Of a stretch of DNA of 64,000 bases, positions 26,535 through 38,467 are shown piece after piece. The translations under genes were made by a program, and so were the position numbers. The notes beneath the pieces are model-generated. The model had not been told where the DNA came from. It did not search any database and saw only the letters and a list, made by a program, of their open reading frames with translations. The number at the start of each line of letters is the position of its first letter. Within the stretch, counting starts at the first letter, position 1. Origin of the DNA: Tetranychus cinnabarinus (taxonomy: Eukaryota > Arthropoda > Arachnida > Trombidiformes > Tetranychidae); contig WHVY01000002.1 in assembly GCA_022266195.1 (NCBI GenBank), forward strand, positions 12,725,001 to 12,789,000. Reading direction: 5' to 3'.

Positions 26535-27604
26535 TGTAACATTCAAACATTGAATGTTTAAATTAAGAAAGAGAAATGGTCAAAATTATTCTCCTCTTTC
26601 TTTTATTCTGTCTATTTTCCTGTCTTATTTCTTATTCTCAACAATGGTCAGAAGGGCAAAACTAACTCTTTATTTTAACTAAAGGATTATTGAGTTGAGT
26701 TGTAATTATGACTCCAAAGTGGTAACTGGAAAATGACTGGAACTAGTGCTTGGACATAGTATTTATTTAATTATTAGTTTAACTAAATTTAGTTAATTCA
26801 ATGGGATATTGTCCGCTATATGATTATTATTAATAAATATTATTAAATGGCCTTAAAATCTTACAAGTCGACAGGATGAATCCTGGGTGAGTTTACCCAA
26901 TGGATCATCCATTCAATATTATTTAATATTGAAATTATTATTTCACCAATTCTGGTGAAAATAAATGAATTGGTACTTCGTTAATTGAACTTAGTACTAA
27001 ATTATTAATTTAACTAAATTTTAGTTAATTCAATGGAAAATACTGTCCATTCAATATAATGAATATTGAAATTATTATTTACCGATTCGGTAATGAAAAT
27101 GAATTTAAATGGTGCTTCTCGTCAATTGGACGAGTTAATTAATTCAACCTAATTTTGGTTAGCTCAATGGAAAATATTGTCCAACAAATTATTATTATTA
27201 TTATTATTTAATATTAAATTATTGGTCCACTGATCGTGGAAATGACCGGTGCCTCTGACCTAAAGTGGGGGGATGTAACATTCAAACATTGAATGTTTAA
27301 ATTAAGAAAGAGAAATGGTCAAAATTATTCTCCTCTTTCTTTTATTCTGTCTATTTTCCTGTCTTATTTCTTATTCTCAACAATGGTCAGAAGGGCAAAA
27401 CTAACTCTTTATTTTAACTAAAGGATTATTGAGTTGAGTTGTAATTATGACTCCAAAGTGGTAACTGGAAAATGACTGGAACTAGTGCTTGGACATAGTA
27501 TTTATTTAATTATTAGTTTAACTAAATTTAGTTAATTCAATGGGATATTGTCCGCTATATGATTATTATTAATAAATATTATTAAATGGCCTTAAAATCT
27601 TACA
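26535..27604 (+). mobile_element. non-autonomous LTR element (TRIM-like), 1070 bp
   Basis: Two 331-base direct repeats, 26535-26865 and 27274-27604, appear identical base for base. They begin TGTAACATTC and end CTTACA, so they have TG...CA ends. The element is flanked by TATA on both sides (26531-26534 and 27605-27608), a 4-base target duplication. A polypurine tract (AAAGTGGGGGGA) sits immediately before the right LTR. The 408-base interior has no coding capacity and contains AT-rich degenerate repeats of about 130 bases sharing a TTAATTCAATGGAAAAT-like word with the LTRs. It must move using another element's enzymes, and the identical LTRs imply a recent insertion. Confidence 0.9.
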
Positions 27605-28422
27605 TATATTAATAATTTTTTGGTGAATGTCGATGATTATCGAAGGAAATGCAATCCATAAACAAAAGGCGCTCCTTTAAAACAATTATTAGCAACCAAA
27701 TCTGATTGAACAATCAATAAACGGTAAAGTTTTCTTTTTGTTTCATCGATAAATTGCTTGTTTTTATCAACAGCAATTAATTAACTATCATGCTAGGTTA
27801 AAAGGTTGAAAATTAATGTTCAATTTTGGGTTAAACTCTTAAACTCGACTCTTGTTGATATTGAATGCGATTGTTAAAAGTTGAATAAGTTTTCACCAAA
27901 AGTTAATCTTACAATTGAAAGTTGAATTGGTCAACAATTTTTACATGAACCTGTTGATTGATTACTTTACAGTTGTAAATCAAAGTTGGACAAAAGTTTT
28001 TGTACGCTTTTCACAATTAATTGATAAACAAATTTTTTCCATTTATTCTCATCCATTTGTACTTGTCATTGTTATTATAAGCTCAGGTGTCCAATAAATA
28101 GGTAAATAGCCAAATGTCAACAAGATTGTTGATTGACCTTAAAGCTGTAAGTTGCTTATATTTAACATTTGTTTATCCATATTGACATCAATTGTTTTTG
28201 AGTCATTAAATTGAGTTTTGTCAAAGTTGATGAATCGATTTCAATTTTAAGAGTGTTGAAAGGTTGAAACACTTTAACAACAAATGATAATCAGTGTCCA
28301 TGGTTTGATTGATTCATTGGTTTGATCCGAAAAATTTCATTTTACTAACTTCTTTGCTCCAATTTCAATTGATTAAATTTTCTTTTATTTTTTTTCTTCA
28401 TTTCAATTAAACATGGAAACAG
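27605..28422. other. intronic AT-rich DNA
   Basis: No supported exon. A 60-codon open frame at 27915-28097 ends in a hydrophobic run but has no convincing splice link to exon 3. A pyrimidine-rich stretch at about 28378-28400 precedes the exon 3 acceptor. Confidence 0.5.
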
Positions 28423-28734
28423 GAAAAGCTAATTGTTGTGACTGACAATGGGAAAGATGGACAATCAGGTGAGGCTATTGATCGGAAAGAGAATGGATTA
28501 AATGGTGAAGATAAAATGTTGATTCGCAAATCGGGGGAATCTGCATCTCGAGAGAATCAGTGGAATTCAAGTCGTTGGGCAAAGTTACCGATTCGTCCGC
28601 CTAAGCTTCGATTTGGATCTAAACCAGTTGCCACCAAGACTAGGCGCATTGCTTATGGTTCAATGGTTAAAACTCGAAGTTTGTCCAAAGAAGATTCCAA
28701 TCTGATTCCACTTGCTTATAAAAACTCATCTCAG
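28423..28734 (+). CDS. secreted chitin-binding protein, exon 3
   Basis: The acceptor GGAAACAG ends at 28422, after a long pyrimidine tract, and the donor GTAAGA begins at 28735. The 312 bases are open in phase 0 (104 codons). The segment is hydrophilic and rich in Lys, Arg, Ser, Gly and Asn, with no cysteines until past the donor. Read-through of the donor gives a stop soon after, supporting splicing here. It forms part of the basic linker preceding the chitin-binding domain. Confidence 0.65.
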
Positions 28735-31329
28735 GTAAGATGTTGTTGCAATAAGAATTGAAATTCATTATCTTTCAGTCTTTCCTGTTTAGAGTATCTG
28801 GTAAAAGAATCAAAAGTTTCTGTTTTCAGGTTTAAATTTACTTTTGGATCAACATTAGATTGACCTTTAACATAGTTCATTTTGAATTGCATTGAGTCTC
28901 ACTGGCTGTGTAACCCTTAGTTAATGATCTAACCTTGCATTTGGACACTTTTCATTGGTCAAAACTAGTCAAACTGAATGTCAAGCTAACCATTTTTGTT
29001 TCATTTTTTGTCGGTTGACCAAACTTTTTACAACTTATTTTATCTCCTTGACCTGCTCCTGAGTCATTAATTGAAACTAGTCGTTAAAGTAGATCAAATT
29101 GAATGACAAAATGTGTGTAAACAGAGAGCATGAGATGCAAAAGGAAAGTTGAGTTGAAAAAAAGACGAAGTTAATGATTTTGTTTAGTCTATTTAAGGCT
29201 TATCAATTGTTGGATCAACTTCAGTTAATTTATTTATACATCCAAAGTAGTCTAGCAACTGGGTATTTGTTTATGTTGATGAATTTCAAAATGTAATATC
29301 ATCAGGTTAAACATGAACTCATGTCGATTAATCCAATGGAATAGGTGAAAATGAATTGAATGTTAATTATCACATCAAAATGACAGCCTATTCCAGGTGA
29401 AAAGTTTTGCTACAAAATTGAATCAATAAAAGTACTAATCTGTTCATTAATAAGCGGATTAACTTTGTGGATGCCAATCATCATTACACTTATATTCACT
29501 TTATGCAAATATTACATCAAATGCCTGAAGTATTATCGGAAAAATTGAATTGTATGAGTAAAGAAAAAAAGGTTACACTTTTACCAAATGATATCGAGCC
29601 AGTGACATACTTGATGAGAATTAAATCCAATTTTCCCAGCCAATAAGTTGATCTCAGAGAAAATGTTGATAATCAATAATTAGTTAATGAAATCAACGAA
29701 TCATTTTACCATGAAATCAAATCAACTATGATTAGGTTTTACCGTGAAAAAGTAAGTTTTGTGAGAGAAAAAATATCTCAACATTGGACCGCTTAGACTA
29801 ATGGTGTAAATTGAAATTTAATTTATCGAAAAATGTAAAGTTTACAATTTAGTCTCATAAAGTTTGGTTAATGATGTTGGGAAAGTTGTAGTTGTAATTG
29901 ATTTGTTTAGTCACAAAATTAGTCCAAGAATATTAAAAGCAAAATGTTTCTGCAAAAGTCAAGTTGACTTGAAAACTAAGCAGAAGCTCGACTTGAAGCC
30001 AACCCAGGAACAAGCACTGTTTAGGTTGAGTATAAGCAGTCTTGAGCCATTTGCTCGACTTAACACGACTTTTGCAAGTAAATTTTACTTTTAATATTCT
30101 TGGACTAGTTTTGTGACTCAAATGCCTCTTTGTGCTCAACCTAGACAGTAGTCGGTCCTGGGTTTGCTCCAAGTCTGGCTTCTGCTTAGTTTTCACGTTG
30201 CTTTTTGTTGCAACGAAATGTGAATGGATTGACTGTTGGACTAATTAATAGTCGAGTTATCGGTTGATCTGAATTGCTTTAACCATTTGCATCAACTTTG
30301 AAACGGTAGTTTCGATAATCGCACTATTAATCTTTTGTTGCCTTTGATATTTGATCAATAAAGATCAGTAAATCAGGAAATGGCTTTTGAAAATTTTCAT
30401 ATCAACCATGATAATGGTAATAATGAGAGTGATGATCTTGATTATCTCAATTGCTTTGGAAAACAATAATAACGGTTAAACAAGATTTTACGATATTTCA
30501 TGGTAAACAATGGATAATAATAATTCACGAAAAGTTTAACTTTTATCAGCTCTTGGATTAATCTCGGTACAAAATCTAATCCAACAATTCATTCATCTTC
30601 ATCATGTTTCATTGTCATGCTTTTCAATACTACGTTTCTCTTCCGTTTCTTTTACCGCTTTCTCCTGACCTTCATCATGATTCCATTATTTGCCGCCTTT
30701 ATTTTCACTTTTACACTTTAAATTATTCCAACAGCTTCAATTGTTAACAGTTGATTGCCACTCTTTTTTTCACACTAAATCTCAATTGATCACTCAACAA
30801 TTTTATTAACTCGACCAATAAACTTGTTTCAATCAACTTTTCAATCATCACTCAATAAGTGATTAAAAGTGTGACAAAACAAGACTGTTAACCACTTTCG
30901 ATGTAATTACATTTTTATTAGTAAATTGTTATTCCACTATTACAAGGGTTAATCCAATTTAATCCTTGGTAATTTCATGTTGAATAAAACTTTTCATATC
31001 CGTGTTTACCTGGTCAGTTTACCATCAAACTGTAAGGCCCAATCAAGGTGAGAATAATTAGTTTGGTATCAATTTCAATCAAAGTAAAAAAACGTAATTC
31101 CAATCAAATGAAGAAACTTACCTTTTATGAATTGATTTTTAATTAGCACTTTAATCTGCTCAGAAGGCCGTCCAAGCTCAATACTTATGTCAGACTTGCC
31201 ATATTGATTGAAATTGTTCAATAAAACTTGAAAATTATTGATCGAGAATTTTCCTAATTTTCACTTTTTCAATAAAAAAGAAATTAAAACGAAATTAAAG
31301 CTGAAATCAGCAAAAATGGTTCAATTGGC
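28735..31329. other. intron 3, first part
   Basis: AT-rich with no supported exon. It contains the permuted inverted repeat at 29909-30195 and is interrupted downstream by a solo LTR. Confidence 0.5.
29909..30195. repeat. two-block repeat present in both orientations in permuted order
   Basis: Block 1 (29909-29970, starting TAGTCACAAAATTAGTCC) recurs as reverse complement at about 30060-30120. Block 2 (29971-30035, starting GAAAACTAAGCAGAAG) recurs as reverse complement at about 30130-30195. In a simple inverted duplication the order would be 1-2-2'-1', but here it is 1-2-1'-2'. The open frames seen on both strands are by-products of this symmetry. Confidence 0.75.
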
Positions 31330-31669
31330 TGTAATATTCAAAAATTAAGTGTTTAAAATGTGAAAGAGAAATGGTCCAAATTATTCTCCTCTTTCTTTAT
31401 TGTGTCTATTTCCCTGTCTTATTTCTTATACTTAACAATGGTCAGAAGGGTAAAACAAACTCTTTGTTTTAACTAAAGGATTATTGAGAGGAGTTGTAAT
31501 TATGACTCCAATGTGGTAACACGAAATGACTGGAACTAGTGATTGGACGATTGGGCCTGGTGCTTATTTAAATATTAGTTCAACTAAATTTTAGTTAATT
31601 TAAATGGAATTATTGTCCAACAAATGGTTATTATTAATAAATGTTATTAAATGGCCTTAAAATGTTACA
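31330..31669 (+). repeat. solo LTR of the 26535-27604 family
   Basis: 340 bases beginning TGTAATATTC and ending GTTACA. It is recognisably the same LTR, sharing long words such as TTATTCTCCTCTTTCTTT and CAATGGTCAGAAGGG, but with many substitutions. It is flanked on both sides by TGGC (31326-31329 and 31670-31673), a 4-base target duplication. It is therefore an older insertion reduced by LTR-LTR recombination, inside intron 3 of the chitin-binding gene. Confidence 0.9.
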
Positions 31670-33836
31670 TGGCTATCAATAGTTCAGGCCTTATGCTTGA
31701 CTCGACAAAGAAAATTAATTGATTTTCAACTTTAGTTAAATCAACTTTTATAGATCCTTTGCATTTGAACCAATTTGGAATCATTGAAAATGATTAAAAT
31801 TCTGATTAATATGACTTGAAAATGAAAAGCGAAATGTTGATTAATTAATTGTTTGAATATTCAAAGTTTCTTATCAAAATTCAAACCTTGACTTGGACAA
31901 AATGCCATTAAAGTTGCCCAAAATTGAATTAATCAAATAATAGCAATTTCAATCGCAACCATGAAAAAAAGTCAACAATAGCAAGAAGATTGTAAAGGTT
32001 GAATGGAAAGTGAGAGAAATGAGCAAAAAATGATTAAAAATAAGCTCAACAATAAGTTCATGATAGTGTTCAACAAAAGGCTAATTGTCTGAGCTTTTCA
32101 TTTCACTTTTCATTGCTTCAATTGGCAATAGCCAATGTTATGAATCGTTTAAAAGCTCAACCAAATTTAAATAAAAGTTTACAAAAGTATCAATATCAAA
32201 ATTCATTTCTTTGCAATTCATTATCATTATTATTAACTATTGACCTTGTTTTCGTGTTTCCTTTTTTTCGCTATTTGATAAGTCTTTTCATATCATTTCA
32301 ATTAGTTTAATTCAAAGTTTAATTAAAGTTTTAAAATGAAATCAAATTTTCTTCTTGTGTAAAAATTCACTTAATTTTTCAGCCTTTATGGATTAACCAT
32401 TTATGATATTTAAATTGGTCACTTTTGCCTTTTTTTGTAGTTGACTTTGTATTTAACTTTCTTCTTCTTGGTTGAAGCTCAATCCTTTTTTCATTTTGCT
32501 TTTATTGTTCTTGGCTTAAGGTCAGTTTGGGGTGGATTTAGATTAAGAGTTAACCAATTAAATGGACAAATGTAACCATTGGTGGCATTGAGTTGACTTT
32601 CAAGGTTAATCACAATTCATTTGCTCTACTATTAATGGTGTCTTCAGTTTAGCGTACAATTGAATCATCAAATGAGTCTGAAACTGTCAATTATAAACAG
32701 TTGAAAGTATTCATTTCTTGCTATTGAGTATTTAATTGTAGAGTATAAATGTTTATTCAATAGTTGAATCTAATTTTCTCTTTCAATTGATCAGAAACAT
32801 TGGCTTTTACTTAAAATTTGAGTTTATTGTATCAATAGCAATGAGATCAATAACTTCGGTATTGGTACAATGAAGGTGTTTTCCCATTCAACATTCAACT
32901 GATATTTGTGATAAAGAGTTTGTGATTGTCTTGAGAAGTTTTGATTTCAAAGTTTTCTAGTTTTTAATGGTCTGATCAATAGTTGTGGATAGCGTTTGGG
33001 TAAAAATAATGAAAACTTTAAATGGTAATGAGATTTCGAGATTTTTCTTCTTTTCTGTTGTTTTTGTCATTTCAAGTTATTGTTAGTAAAATTTTCACCA
33101 ATTTACAAGAAGTTGTTGAAAGCGGTTAAATGAGGATTAATGATTGTGACCAATTTAATGGAAGTGCAAGCAGTTTAAGCTTGATCGTGAAAATTGGACT
33201 TTTAAATGCAGTTAATAAATCAAGTCGTGCTTGACATACATGTAGATTGGTCGGAGTATGAAAGAGAGAGAGAAAGGAAGAAAGAAAGAAACAAGTAAAG
33301 ACAGCAAAAAGACAAGAAAAGGAAAGTATTAAAGAGACTGGAAAAGGTAAAAATTGGCTCTCTTATGAACAAAATCTTGGTGTTGAAACAGAAATTTACC
33401 TTTTTTCCTTAAATGATACTTTGCAGTATTTGTCACAAAAACTAAAGCAAGCTGAACACGACAAGGATGTGTTGAAAAGCCACATCAAAATTGCAAGTTG
33501 AATCAACTTTTCGTTGCATTAAAAGATTTCTAATGCACATAAATTGAATCTACTTAAACAACTAAGGTTTATTAAAGTCATTTTCAAGTTTAGTTTTTTT
33601 GACATTTTGACTGTGAGGAAGTTAAATTTTAGGCAAAAAATATTGGTCATGATTTTGGGGAATAAAGTTAGAGTGGACATTTGGTGGTGACGCTATTTTT
33701 GCTAGGAAATACATTGCAAGATAATTTTATCCAAAATTCTGTTCCTGATTGATAGTGACTTGCTGATTCTTTTTGTGTACCCTTCATTTTTGCTCTTGAC
33801 CTATGGAATAATTTTAAATTTATCTTAACTTTTCAG
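31670..33836. other. intron 3, last part
   Basis: AT-rich and largely featureless, with a purine-rich tract at about 33256-33345 (GAGAGAGAGAAAGGAAG-type sequence). A 22-codon open stretch after TTTGCAG at 33427 is noted but not accepted as an exon. Pyrimidine-rich sequence precedes the exon 4 acceptor. Confidence 0.5.
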
Positions 33837-34256
33837 ACTACAAGCCATGATATTTTGGAACTTTCATCTTCAGAGAAGCGCACTTCTCGAATGAGAATTG
33901 GACGTCGACATAATCCTCAGGCAAATGATCATTTTGAAAGTGAACCAGATGAACTTGCAAAATCTTCGTCTATTGTAAGGATTAGAAATGACCTGATACC
34001 ATCATCTTCACCTTCATTATTCAGATTCTCGACAAGTGGTGACACTCGAAGCAGTTCTTATCGAAACATACCCAAGCTATTGTTGCCCAAATTTTCTCGA
34101 CCTGCAATGTACAGTCTCAACGGTTTCATACCCAAGCCCAACATACAACGTTTAACCACTTCAACGAGTACAACTGTGAAACCTTCCTTAATTAACCGGT
34201 TAAACCGTAAAGACTTTGCACGAAGTAACAATTTGGACAAAAACAATCAAAAAAAG
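33837..34256 (+). CDS. secreted chitin-binding protein, exon 4
   Basis: The acceptor AACTTTTCAG ends at 33836 and the donor GTAGGC begins at 34257. The 420 bases are open in phase 0 (140 codons). The sequence is rich in Ser, Thr, Arg, Asn and Pro with no cysteine, and has the character of a disordered extracellular linker. It continues directly in phase 0 into the CBM14 exon. Confidence 0.75.
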
Positions 34257-34892
34257 GTAGGCTGGCAGGAGTAAAGGTTTAAAGCTTCATTTCACTTTCA
34301 ACGAGTGAGCAAAGATCAAGCAAAGTTTTCTTGTTAAACAGTTAACTTGTAAACGGTCAAAAGATTGATTCAAAACAAGACATGAAAAAGAAGAGGTGAA
34401 AGTAAATGTTTTTTAAATAATTTTAGTTGCAGCAAAAGTAGAGCTATTGGTTAAGGGCGAGGCTGGTCAAGTTTTTTCATTTTGTGGTTAACCATTTCTT
34501 GACCATTAGATGGTGGCTAATAGTGGCAGTTAAGTTTTTTGCGTCATTGTTACAGTTATTAGCTGTTTATTAATCAAATTCATCATTACTCACAATTGTA
34601 AACTTGAACTTGCACTTAAATGATAATCTAATTTTTAACCAAATCTTATTAAGTATAATGTCAATTGTTGAAGTTAATCACTGCTTAGGTCACACATCTA
34701 AAACGCAACAAGGAGAAACAATTAAAGTGAAAATGGACATTTGCGAACTAACAATCGGTTAATTAAGCAATCAGTTTGCTCATGATATGTTAATAAATCA
34801 AATCTTTTTTTGTTCAGTCTATGACTCTGGAATTAAACCTTGGCCTAATCTTTGAAGATCGACTAATAATTGTCTTTTTACCATCATTTTAG
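34257..34892. other. intron 4
   Basis: 636 bases between the GTAGGC donor and a TTTTTACCATCATTTTAG acceptor. AT-rich with no internal feature recognised. Confidence 0.65.
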
Positions 34893-35390
34893 CATGAAAC
34901 AAAGCACCGTCAAAGTTTAGACGATTCAGATAATTTGAAGACAAGTGGAAGTGTCAATCGATTGTCTAAACGGAGAGGTTATTTGTCGACATCCAAACAA
35001 CGATCCACTCTTTCCAATGCAGAGTCGAAGTACAAACTGGCTAATCGTAGAGGACAACCGGGTAAAGATTATCCCATGATCAACAGTATACCTAAAACAT
35101 CATTTGACTGCAAGGATCACATTGGTGGAAGTGGATTCTATGCTGATCCAGAGACTGGTTGTCAAGTTTGGCACATGTGTCAAGGTCATCGAAAACATTC
35201 TTTCCTTTGTCCAAATGGAACAATTTTTAACCAGAAATCTGGTGTATGTGACTGGTGGTATAATGTTGACTGTGTTGAGTCACCCTTGACGCTCTTGGGG
35301 ACAAGTGAGACAACTTTTCGTACAAGCAGATCAAATTCAATGAGCTTGTTTGACACTCTACTTATGGAAAGAAGACTGGCCTACCAGTGA
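34893..35390 (+). CDS. secreted chitin-binding protein, exon 5 (CBM14 domain)
   Basis: Terminal exon of a 482-aa model, from acceptor TTTTAG to stop TGA at 35388-35390. Residues of about 385-446 of the full protein form one CBM14 (peritrophin-A) domain: six cysteines with spacing C-X16-C-X5-C-X9-C-X12-C-X7-C, plus the aromatic GFYADPETGCQVWHMC core and a CPNGTIFN motif. This spacing fits the single-domain CPAP1 class of arthropod cuticle proteins, which bind chitin in cuticle or tracheal matrix. The domain is preceded by a long basic Ser/Arg-rich linker spread over exons 2-5 and followed by about 38 residues without a membrane anchor. The domain call is strong; the specific CPAP1 member is not identified. 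Confidence 0.85.
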   Translation, partial: HETKHRQSLDDSDNLKTSGSVNRLSKRRGYLSTSKQRSTLSNAESKYKLANRRGQPGKDYPMINSIPKTSFDCKDHIGGSGFYADPETGCQVWHMCQGHRKHSFLCPNGTIFNQKSGVCDWWYNVDCVESPLTLLGTSETTFRTSRSNSMSLFDTLLMERRLAYQ

Positions 35391-36447
35391 AGAACCTAAG
35401 CGACAAAATTCCAATCGATTTGGCTTGGTCAATATTTCCTTGCAGTGCAATCACCAAAATGCTTTTATCAATTATAATGCAAATTGTCGACTTTCGGCTG
35501 ATTTTCAGAGTTTTTGTAATTCATCACAAGATGTTAAACTTTTCAATCCAACTCAAAGTTTTTTTTATCAAAATTTATTGGAATCCAGAACACTTTACAA
35601 TTTAGATTATCAGAGTGTTTCATTTTATTTAGATTTTGTTGATTCTAAAGTCATTTCAAGAATTTTGTCAAGTTGGTTACCTTTTTTCATCAATATTTTT
35701 TATAAATCTTATTCATCTATTTTCTTTACCAAAAAATACACTGTTCATCCACCACAATCATCCCATCAGCTCATCATTCATACTTCAAAATTTCATCACT
35801 TACTTTATACAGTCAACAGCGAATGCCTTGGCTCATAGGAGATTCAACACTTTGCTGTGAAACTGGCTAAAATCACCATAACCATCATAACTTGCACTCT
35901 ATTATCAAATGTTTAAGATTGTATATTGTTTCCATTTGGGTTTCAAAATGTAATTTATTTGTTTGTTTTTTAAAGTAAAAATATTTTACCAAATAATATC
36001 TCATGAACAATTTCCTCATCTTATTCAATCATGTATCATGAATTTCACTTGTATGCCCCATAAGCCTACTATCATTTGAACTCTTGGGGCTTTTCAAGAT
36101 ACTGGATACACAAAAAGCAATAACCAAATTAATTTTTTTCATTAACATCAATAAAAAATATATTTTTTCCCCTTTGTCAAGTTGAACGATTTTACAGGCG
36201 AAACATTTAGATGTTAAAGTTTGCGTGGCATCCTCTAGAATTTGAATAATCAACTACCTCAAATAAATAGTACATTTTTCACTGAATTCAAAGTATCATT
36301 GATGACTCAGTTTTGAGCTTTTTTGTTTACTAATAAATGCTTTTTAGGAAACATTCATTTATCATTCCAATGCAAAAAATTGTGATCGAATGATCGAATG
36401 ACGAGCGAACGATCAGAGTAGTCAGAAAATTGAAGTTATTGATGCTA
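35391..36447. other. 3' UTR and downstream flank of the chitin-binding gene
   Basis: Open frames here are AT-rich read-through with no domain. Possible polyadenylation signals AATAAA occur at 36150-36155 and 36262-36267, 760-875 bases after the stop. Neither is backed by further evidence. Confidence 0.4.
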
Positions 36448-36698
36448 TTAGGCTGTTCGCGTCATTTTGAGCCCAGCTTATTTTGGAATGATTTTTCGAT
36501 AAGTTAGTTTAATCGAACGATTTTTTCGTGAAAATATATTAATCAAATCAGCTTAAACTTTACAATTCAACTTTTATTTTAGTTTTGAAGTGCTATTTAA
36601 GAGGTCGTCGTAGTTAAGGCCGTTTGCCGCTTTTCGATCAAATCGGTCTAACGCCGCTTCATAAAACATTACAGCTACGTAATGCTGCTCGCATGATA

Positions 36699-38020
36699 CA
36701 GGGTTGTCAATATTTATTTGAACAGTTTAAAAATTGAATATCTTAACGAATATTCCTTTAAATCGCTTAAAATTTAAACCACTTATAGATTGAAATAAGG
36801 AGATCATTATGAGCTTAATTTTGAAACAAAAAACGCATTATTTCGTTGATTTATCATTGATCAAGTTAGTGCCGATTTTTGAACATGTTGCTACCGATTG
36901 AACTGAGTAAATTCATCATTGAAAATTTTTTTAAATATGGTGAAAATTATGGAAATGTTTACAAATTATGTAAAAGGAAATATCGACGACAATGTCCAGC
37001 AAGCGAACAATTTACAACACCATAAAAAAGTGGAAATCTAATCAAAAGCCGAGGAAGAAAAAAGTTCGAACGAGCTTGACTGAGAGCGTATTGAAAGAAG
37101 TTGAGAAAAGTGTTGAGCTCAATCCAGAATTATCAGATAAGTATCGTGCTTCAGAATTCAATTTATCAAGATCATCACTTCTTAATGCTTATAAGATCTT
37201 AAAAATTCGATCTTACAAATTTAAAAAGTTCAAAAATTGGAAGATGCAGATCCCGCTAAACGTATTGCATTCTGTCAATGGGTATTGAATTTTTTCAGAA
37301 CTTCATCGGAAAAAATTATTTTTTCCGACGAAGCTTACATTCAATTATCAGGTTCAAGAAATTCCCAAAATCAAAGAATTCGTTCAAAAAAACAGCCCAA
37401 TAAATGTCTATCTCAACCAACTTACTCGACTTAATTAGGGATTTGGGCTGGATTGAGTCAAGATCGTTTGTATGGGCCAATTTTTTTTCAGAACACAAGA
37501 ATTGATTCAGATTTTTACATTGAAATAATCAAACAGTTTATAAAACGGATTTCGCCAAGAATAATAAAAAAAATCTGGTTTCAACAAGATGGAGCTAAAG
37601 CCCATACATCTAAAAAATCTATGGCCTTTTTGAAATCAAAATTCGGAACAAAAATCATTTCTCAAAATTCAGAAATTAATTGGCCACCAAGATCACCGGA
37701 TCTTAATCCACTAGATTTTTATCTATGGGGTAATTTAAAGGGCTTTCTACTCAAACAAAAATACAATTCAGTATCTGAGCTAAAAACTCTCATTGAATCG
37801 TTTTTCAAAAATATCAGTCCATGTGAGTTGCAAAGAGTTCTTGACAACTTGAAGAAACGCGCTGAATCTTGTCTAGCGCAAGGTGGTTCTCATTTTGAAC
37901 ACACATCAAAATAATCTCCTGACTACAGGCTTCATTTTGATATAAATCTTATGTCTGTATGATTATTATTTATTGATTTAGAGTTAATTCAAACTGTTCA
38001 AATAAATATTGACAACCCTG
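36699..38020 (+). mobile_element. mariner/Tc1-superfamily element, DD41D (rosa-like), 1322 bp
   Basis: Perfect 30-base terminal inverted repeats at 36699-36728 and 37991-38020 start CAGGGTTGTCAATATTTATT, and TA target duplications flank them (36697-36698, 38021-38022). The single transposase gene between them is broken. Perfect terminal repeats suggest recent activity despite the broken gene. The second and third catalytic aspartates are 41 residues apart, the spacing reported for the rosa group. Confidence 0.93.
36992..37914 (+). pseudogene. mariner-like transposase, frameshifted and interrupted
   Basis: Reading starts at ATG 36992 with a basic helix-turn-helix-like N-terminus. It shifts frame once near 37225-37240, just before a conserved-looking LEDADPAKR segment, and meets a TAA stop at 37432-37434. 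The same frame then continues to the normal end at 37914. Catalytic motifs are visible: FSDEAYIQL (first D, about 37319), WFQQDGAKAHTS (second D) and SPDLNPLDFYLWG (third D, 41 residues later). The protein would cut and paste the element at TA sites. With two lesions this copy should not make active enzyme. Confidence 0.88.
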
Positions 38021-38467
38021 TAGTTCAAGGATCTAACTCTCATTCCACAAAATTACCATTTGATTGCGTGTATTTCTTTTCTTCTACAGCGCTACTAATG
38101 TAAACATGACTTGTCTCGTTTGAATCGATATAACTGCCGATTCGAGCATTGTAATCTAACTTCTGATAGTTTATCTGTAATATCAGACTTGGGCCTAGAA
38201 TCTTCGTTCCTGTTAATGGATAGATAACCGCGTACAACTGAGTAGAATCGAAAAGTTTACTATTTTACTATTTTTACTATTTTTCCCTAAAAATTGAGCT
38301 TTCGGCCTTTTTCTGCCGAATGATCGCTAAAAACACTATGTACTTTACTTTGTAAAAAAGTAGAAGAAAAACTGTACGGAATATCTTCATATTACGATAT
38401 ATCAGACTTATAATTATTGAGTGATAGACAATCAAAAAGGGCTCATTCTGACCCAAACAGCCTAATA

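Larger units (their letters stand above)
36448..38465. mobile_element. TA-target DNA transposon (MITE-like) interrupted by a mariner
   Basis: Imperfect inverted ends of about 28 bases: TTAGGCTGTTCGCGTCA... at 36448 and the reverse complement of TTAGGCTGTTTGGGTCA... ending at 38465, both followed by GAGCCC. TA flanks each end (36446-36447 and 38466-38467). Removing the nested 1322-base mariner and its TA duplication leaves about 0.7 kb without coding capacity, so the host element is a non-autonomous TA-target transposon. Confidence 0.65.

Noticed and set aside
29864..30196. Open frames on both strands (76 and 87 codons)
   Set aside because: They are reflections of the inverted, permuted repeat and resemble each other for that reason.
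33427..33492. Possible 22-codon exon after TTTGCAG, with a GC-type donor GCAAGT
   Set aside because: Phase fits, but the donor is non-canonical and the exon adds nothing recognisable; the five-exon model works without it.
35350..35860. Open frames of 74-162 codons after the chitin-binding stop
   Set aside because: AT-rich read-through in the presumed 3' UTR, without domain or splice signals.
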